Origin: Dyadobacter luticola | GTDB taxonomy: Bacteria > Bacteroidota > Bacteroidia > Cytophagales > Spirosomataceae | Assembly (NCBI RefSeq): GCF_005860805.1 | Contig: NZ_VCEJ01000008.1 | Location: forward strand, 496,001-560,000 | Length of the DNA stretch: 64,000 bases | Reading direction: 5' to 3' | Part shown: positions 60,949 to 64,000 of the stretch, piece by piece | Layout: each line of letters opens with the position of its first letter | Numbering within the stretch: position 1 is the stretch's first letter | The notes under the pieces: model-generated | Databases searched by the model: none | What the model was told of the DNA's origin: nothing | Seen by the model: only the letters and a program-made list of their open reading frames with translations | Made by a program: the position numbers and the translations under genes

Positions 60949-63900
60949 TTAGAAACCAAAGCGTAAGCCTACCAGGTATGATTTGGAAACAGGGTAAGCG
61001 CCCTCATCCACACCCATGTGAATGTCCTGGTTGTCGGTACCGGATCTTCTCAGGTTAATATCCGGGTCAAGACCGGTGTATTTGGTGAATGTGAAAAGGT
61101 TTTGGCCTTGTACATAAACCTGTGCAGAATTGATCTTGATTTTCTTCAACAAGGAAGTGGGCAGCGTGTAAGTCAGCTGAATGTTTTTAAATCTGAAATA
61201 CGAACCGTCTTCAAGGAAGTAAGAAGAAACCTGCTGGCTGGTAGCGTCACCTGAGTTAAGTCTTGGCAACTTCGCATTGTCTCCGGATTTTTTCCACGAG
61301 TTGTAAAGCATATCTTTTGACCTGTTACCCTGAAAAACGTTGAAATCTGTCCAGTAGCGGGTATAGTTGAAGATTTGGTTTCCGTAAACACCTTGTCCGA
61401 ACAATGTCAGGTCAAAGGCTTTGTAACCAATATTCAGGTTTACACCGTAGTTAAATTTTGGGTGCGGATTTCCAATAATCGTACGGTCAGCAGCAGTAAT
61501 CACACCGTCGCCATTTACATCCCGGAATTTGAAAACACCCTCACGTGTATACGATCCGAATTTCGGCGCAGCATCCGCTTCCGCCTGGTCTTTGATCACA
61601 CCATCCACAAAATAACCATAGTAGCTCGCGATCGGGTAACCTGCTTTGGTGGCAGACATGGCCGGAAGACGTGTCGTGAATCCGAAAATGGTTGAGTTCG
61701 GATCATTGTTCAGCCTTACCACGTTGTTTTTATAGTGACCGAAGTTCACGCCGGCAGTATAATAGAAGTCACCTTTTTTATCCCGGAAATTCAAACCAAT
61801 GTCAAAACCTTTGTTAGTCACTTCACCAATGTTGGTATAAGGAATGGTACCGGTACCAGCTGTTCTCGGGATCGCGATCTGCGTCAACATGTCGGTGGTT
61901 TTGCGGTTGTAAACGTCCACTACCAATTCCAATTTGTTGTTCAGCAACACCGCGTCCAAACCAATGTTGGTCGAAGTATTGGTTTCCCATTTACCGTTTG
62001 TGTTACCAAACTGTACGAGGTCAAACCCGCCGACAATAGAAGTTCCGGTACCGTTGATATCGTAACCATTGTTTTGCGGGTCTGCTGCGTACAGCGTATA
62101 AGCATTATAAACGTTAGGGATGAGCTGGTTACCAGTTTTACCCCAGCCGAAGCGAAGTTTCAGATCGTCCACGAATTTCTTGGCTGGCTTCATAAATTCC
62201 AGCTCTGTCATACGCAAACCAACTGAGAACGCTGGGAAGATACCGTAGCGGTTGGCTTCCGAGAAGCGGGACGAACCGTCGCGGCGTAATGTAAAGTCAG
62301 CCAGGAAAAGGTCTTTAAAGCCGTAGTTGATTTTACCGAATTGAGAAAACAATGCGCTTCGGGTGGCACCACCACCAGCATTCGCCAAACCTGCGGCAGA
62401 ACCTGCATCCAGGTAACGGTAGTCGATATCATCGAATGCAAAACCGCTTCTGCTCGCCTGAAAACCAAAAGAATAAGTCTTCACAGCCTCGGTACCAACC
62501 AGCACATTCAGGTTATGCGAGCCGATGATTTTCGAGTAGTTCAATGTGTTGAACCAGGTGATCGAGCGGTCCAGGTTGTTGATCACGTTTAAGCTGTTCG
62601 CATTTCTTGCTTCCGCAGCCTCAATGTCGCGGTGGAAATATTCGGAGCGGTTGGACTGGTTGTATTCCAAACCAAAGCTGGTGCGGCCAACAAGTCCTGG
62701 AAGAATGTCGATTTGTGCGAACATATTTCCAAACACGTGGGTACCTTTTGTGATGTTGTCTTTTTCACGATACAAGCGGGCCAGCGGGTTGGGTGCATTA
62801 CCCAGGTTACTTCCGCGGCTTCCGGCAAAACCATTGAAATCAGAAGTATTCGTTCCACCCAGTGCTTTCGGGCCGCCTGTAATGTCAAACACGGGGATGA
62901 TCGGGTGAACGCGGATCGCAAACATAATCGGGTTACTTTCATCGTTGTTTGTGATACCTTGTCTTTCGTCATAAGAGAATGTAATGTTCTCTCCCACAGT
63001 TACTTTGCCTTTTGTAAATTCTGTGTTGGCACGAACTGAGTACCTTCTGTATTTGGTAAATCTCAGGATACCATCTTGCTTGAAGTGGTTGGCAGAAATC
63101 GCATACTTAGCCGATTTTGAACCGCCTGACGCCCCGATCTGATAGTTGGAAATCGGAGCTGGATCGAAAATAACATCCTGCCAGTCAGTTCCTTCCTTGT
63201 TTGCTTTGGTAATGTTGAATGCGGTTTTACCCAGGTTTGGATCAGCAATGTCGTTGGTGTAAGTGTAGTTGGAAGGCAGCTCTCCGTAAACGTTCGGGTA
63301 AATGTAATCAGCGATGGTTTGCTCACCATTTGGACCAAATTTATACTGAACAGAAGGAGAAGTTACCGATGGAGTTTTACCTGCACCCAAGTCAGATTGG
63401 TACAAATACTCGCCCAATTCTTTTGTATTCAGTAGGTTAAGCATTTTGCCAGGTCTTTGTGTTCCTGTGTAAAAATCGAAAGAAATGCTTGGCTCGCCTG
63501 GTTTTCCTTTTTTCGTTGTAATGATCACAACCCCGTTCGCCGCCCGTGCACCATATATTGAAGCAGCCGACGCATCTTTCAAAACCTGCATCGACTCAAT
63601 GTCGTTTGGGTTGATCTGGTTCAATGTTCCTTGCGTCGGAACACCGTCGATTACAAATAGCGGGCTGTTGTTGTTGATAGAACCAAAACCGCGGATACGT
63701 ACCATGGTACCACCACCCGGCGAGTTATCATTTCCGACAGTTACCCCGGCAGCACGGCCCTGAAGCATTTGGGTGACGCTGGCGGAAGGTACTGAAGTAA
63801 GTTCTTTGGGGCTGATCACAGTTACAGCACCGGTAATGTCCTGCTTACGCTGCGAAGCATAACCTGTCACCACCACTTCTGTCAAGCTTTTTACATCATC

Positions 63901-64000
63901 GGAGAGGGTAATGTCGATCACGGATTTGGCACCGATCACAACTTCTTGTTTCATGTAGCCGATTGAAGAGAATACGAGGGCGGCGTCAGCGCCTTTTGCC
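60949..64000 (-). CDS. SusC/RagA-family TonB-linked transporter, 5' end outside the window
   Basis: The frame is open to base 64000 and the first visible residues (ALVFSSIGYMKQEVVIG) are the end of a carboxypeptidase-like regulatory domain, so the internal ATG at 63954 is not the start and the signal peptide lies outside. Then a plug domain (VVTGYASQRKQDITGAVTVI, GRAAGVTVGNDNSPGGGTMVRIRGFGSINNNSPLFVIDGVPTQG, IESMQVLKDASAASIYGARAANGVVIITTKKG) and a barrel ending SYLVGLRFGF. It partners the downstream SusD. Confidence 0.95.
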   Translation of the reverse strand, partial: AKGADAALVFSSIGYMKQEVVIGAKSVIDITLSDDVKSLTEVVVTGYASQRKQDITGAVTVISPKELTSVPSASVTQMLQGRAAGVTVGNDNSPGGGTMVRIRGFGSINNNSPLFVIDGVPTQGTLNQINPNDIESMQVLKDASAASIYGARAANGVVIITTKKGKPGEPSISFDFYTGTQRPGKMLNLLNTKELGEYLYQSDLGAGKTPSVTSPSVQYKFGPNGEQTIADYIYPNVYGELPSNYTYTNDIADPNLGKTAFNITKANKEGTDWQDVIFDPAPISNYQIGASGGSKSAKYAISANHFKQDGILRFTKYRRYSVRANTEFTKGKVTVGENITFSYDERQGITNNDESNPIMFAIRVHPIIPVFDITGGPKALGGTNTSDFNGFAGSRGSNLGNAPNPLARLYREKDNITKGTHVFGNMFAQIDILPGLVGRTSFGLEYNQSNRSEYFHRDIEAAEARNANSLNVINNLDRSITWFNTLNYSKIIGSHNLNVLVGTEAVKTYSFGFQASRSGFAFDDIDYRYLDAGSAAGLANAGGGATRSALFSQFGKINYGFKDLFLADFTLRRDGSSRFSEANRYGIFPAFSVGLRMTELEFMKPAKKFVDDLKLRFGWGKTGNQLIPNVYNAYTLYAADPQNNGYDINGTGTSIVGGFDLVQFGNTNGKWETNTSTNIGLDAVLLNNKLELVVDVYNRKTTDMLTQIAIPRTAGTGTIPYTNIGEVTNKGFDIGLNFRDKKGDFYYTAGVNFGHYKNNVVRLNNDPNSTIFGFTTRLPAMSATKAGYPIASYYGYFVDGVIKDQAEADAAPKFGSYTREGVFKFRDVNGDGVITAADRTIIGNPHPKFNYGVNLNIGYKAFDLTLFGQGVYGNQIFNYTRYWTDFNVFQGNRSKDMLYNSWKKSGDNAKLPRLNSGDATSQQVSSYFLEDGSYFRFKNIQLTYTLPTSLLKKIKINSAQVYVQGQNLFTFTKYTGLDPDINLRRSGTDNQDIHMGVDEGAYPVSKSYLVGLRFGF

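Noticed and set aside
1-64000. Search for CRISPR arrays, tRNA genes, rRNA, insertion sequences or phage genes
   Set aside because: No repeat-spacer pattern, no cloverleaf with CCA-adjacent arms that I could recognise, and no transposase, integrase or phage structural protein among the coding regions.

Overview
The window looks like chromosomal DNA of a free-living Bacteroidota bacterium of the Cytophagales/Spirosomaceae type, most like Dyadobacter. This is inferred from gene content and style; no database was searched. Supporting signs are two SusC/SusD outer-membrane uptake pairs, many two-component and lipoprotein genes, weak or absent Shine-Dalgarno sites, and repeated matches to the Bacteroidota -7 promoter element TAnnTTTG, with a TTG about 20 bases upstream in the best cases. 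I see no tRNA or rRNA genes, CRISPR array, insertion sequence or prophage. Coding density is high and no gene-free stretch exceeds 300 bases.

Layout. 1-2.3 kb: a plus-strand operon of an unrecognised partial gene, an NTF2-like protein, an N-acetyltransferase and a nitrilase-family amidohydrolase. 2.3-6.6 kb: minus-strand operon of two paralogous exported amidohydrolases and an exported PQQ-type dehydrogenase fused to cytochrome c. 6.8-9.2 kb: a GT39 membrane glycosyltransferase and a lipoprotein esterase. 9.3-14.2 kb: a four-gene signalling operon (FIST sensor, PAS histidine kinase, receiver protein, hybrid kinase). 14.3-28.6 kb: mostly housekeeping and metabolic genes (dGTPase, DUF3500 protein, pseudouridine synthase, YccF protein, quinone oxidoreductase, hydrolase), then a TonB receptor divergent from a MocR-type regulator, an alditol-oxidase-like flavoprotein, a TetR/ABC1-kinase pair, an AI-2E exporter and a HigBA toxin-antitoxin pair. 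28.6-33.5 kb: VOC protein, acetyltransferase, a PhrB-like photolyase that has lost its iron-sulfur ligands, a class II cyclic-nucleotide phosphodiesterase, a DUF72 protein and a cupin. 33.6-41.6 kb: SusC/SusD, a sodium:solute symporter and an AraC regulator. 41.7-49.6 kb: ilvE, a cobalamin adenosyltransferase in an overlapping operon with a BrnT-type toxin and a hidden 55-residue ORF, a membrane protein, queA, a Uma2 protein, a GH43 glycosidase and tyrS. 49.6-51.6 kb: a small accessory cassette of two tiny genes, each preceded by the same 21-bp palindrome, followed by a Fic AMP-transferase with its own operator-like dyad. 51.6-59.0 kb: metallophosphoesterase, recX, nrdB, a glycosyltransferase/methyltransferase pair, corA, an MFS transporter, a YigZ protein and a 54-residue orphan. 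59.1-64.0 kb: a second SusD/SusC pair, with SusC running off the window end.

How the genes fit together. The theme is nutrient scavenging at the envelope (SusCD x2, TonB receptor, GH43, symporter, exported hydrolases and dehydrogenase) with local regulators (AraC, MocR, TetR, the FIST/kinase operon), interspersed with core genes. The accessory items most worth following are the twin-palindrome small-gene cassette beside fic, the brnT/55-residue ORF/pduO overlap and the iron-sulfur-free photolyase homologue.
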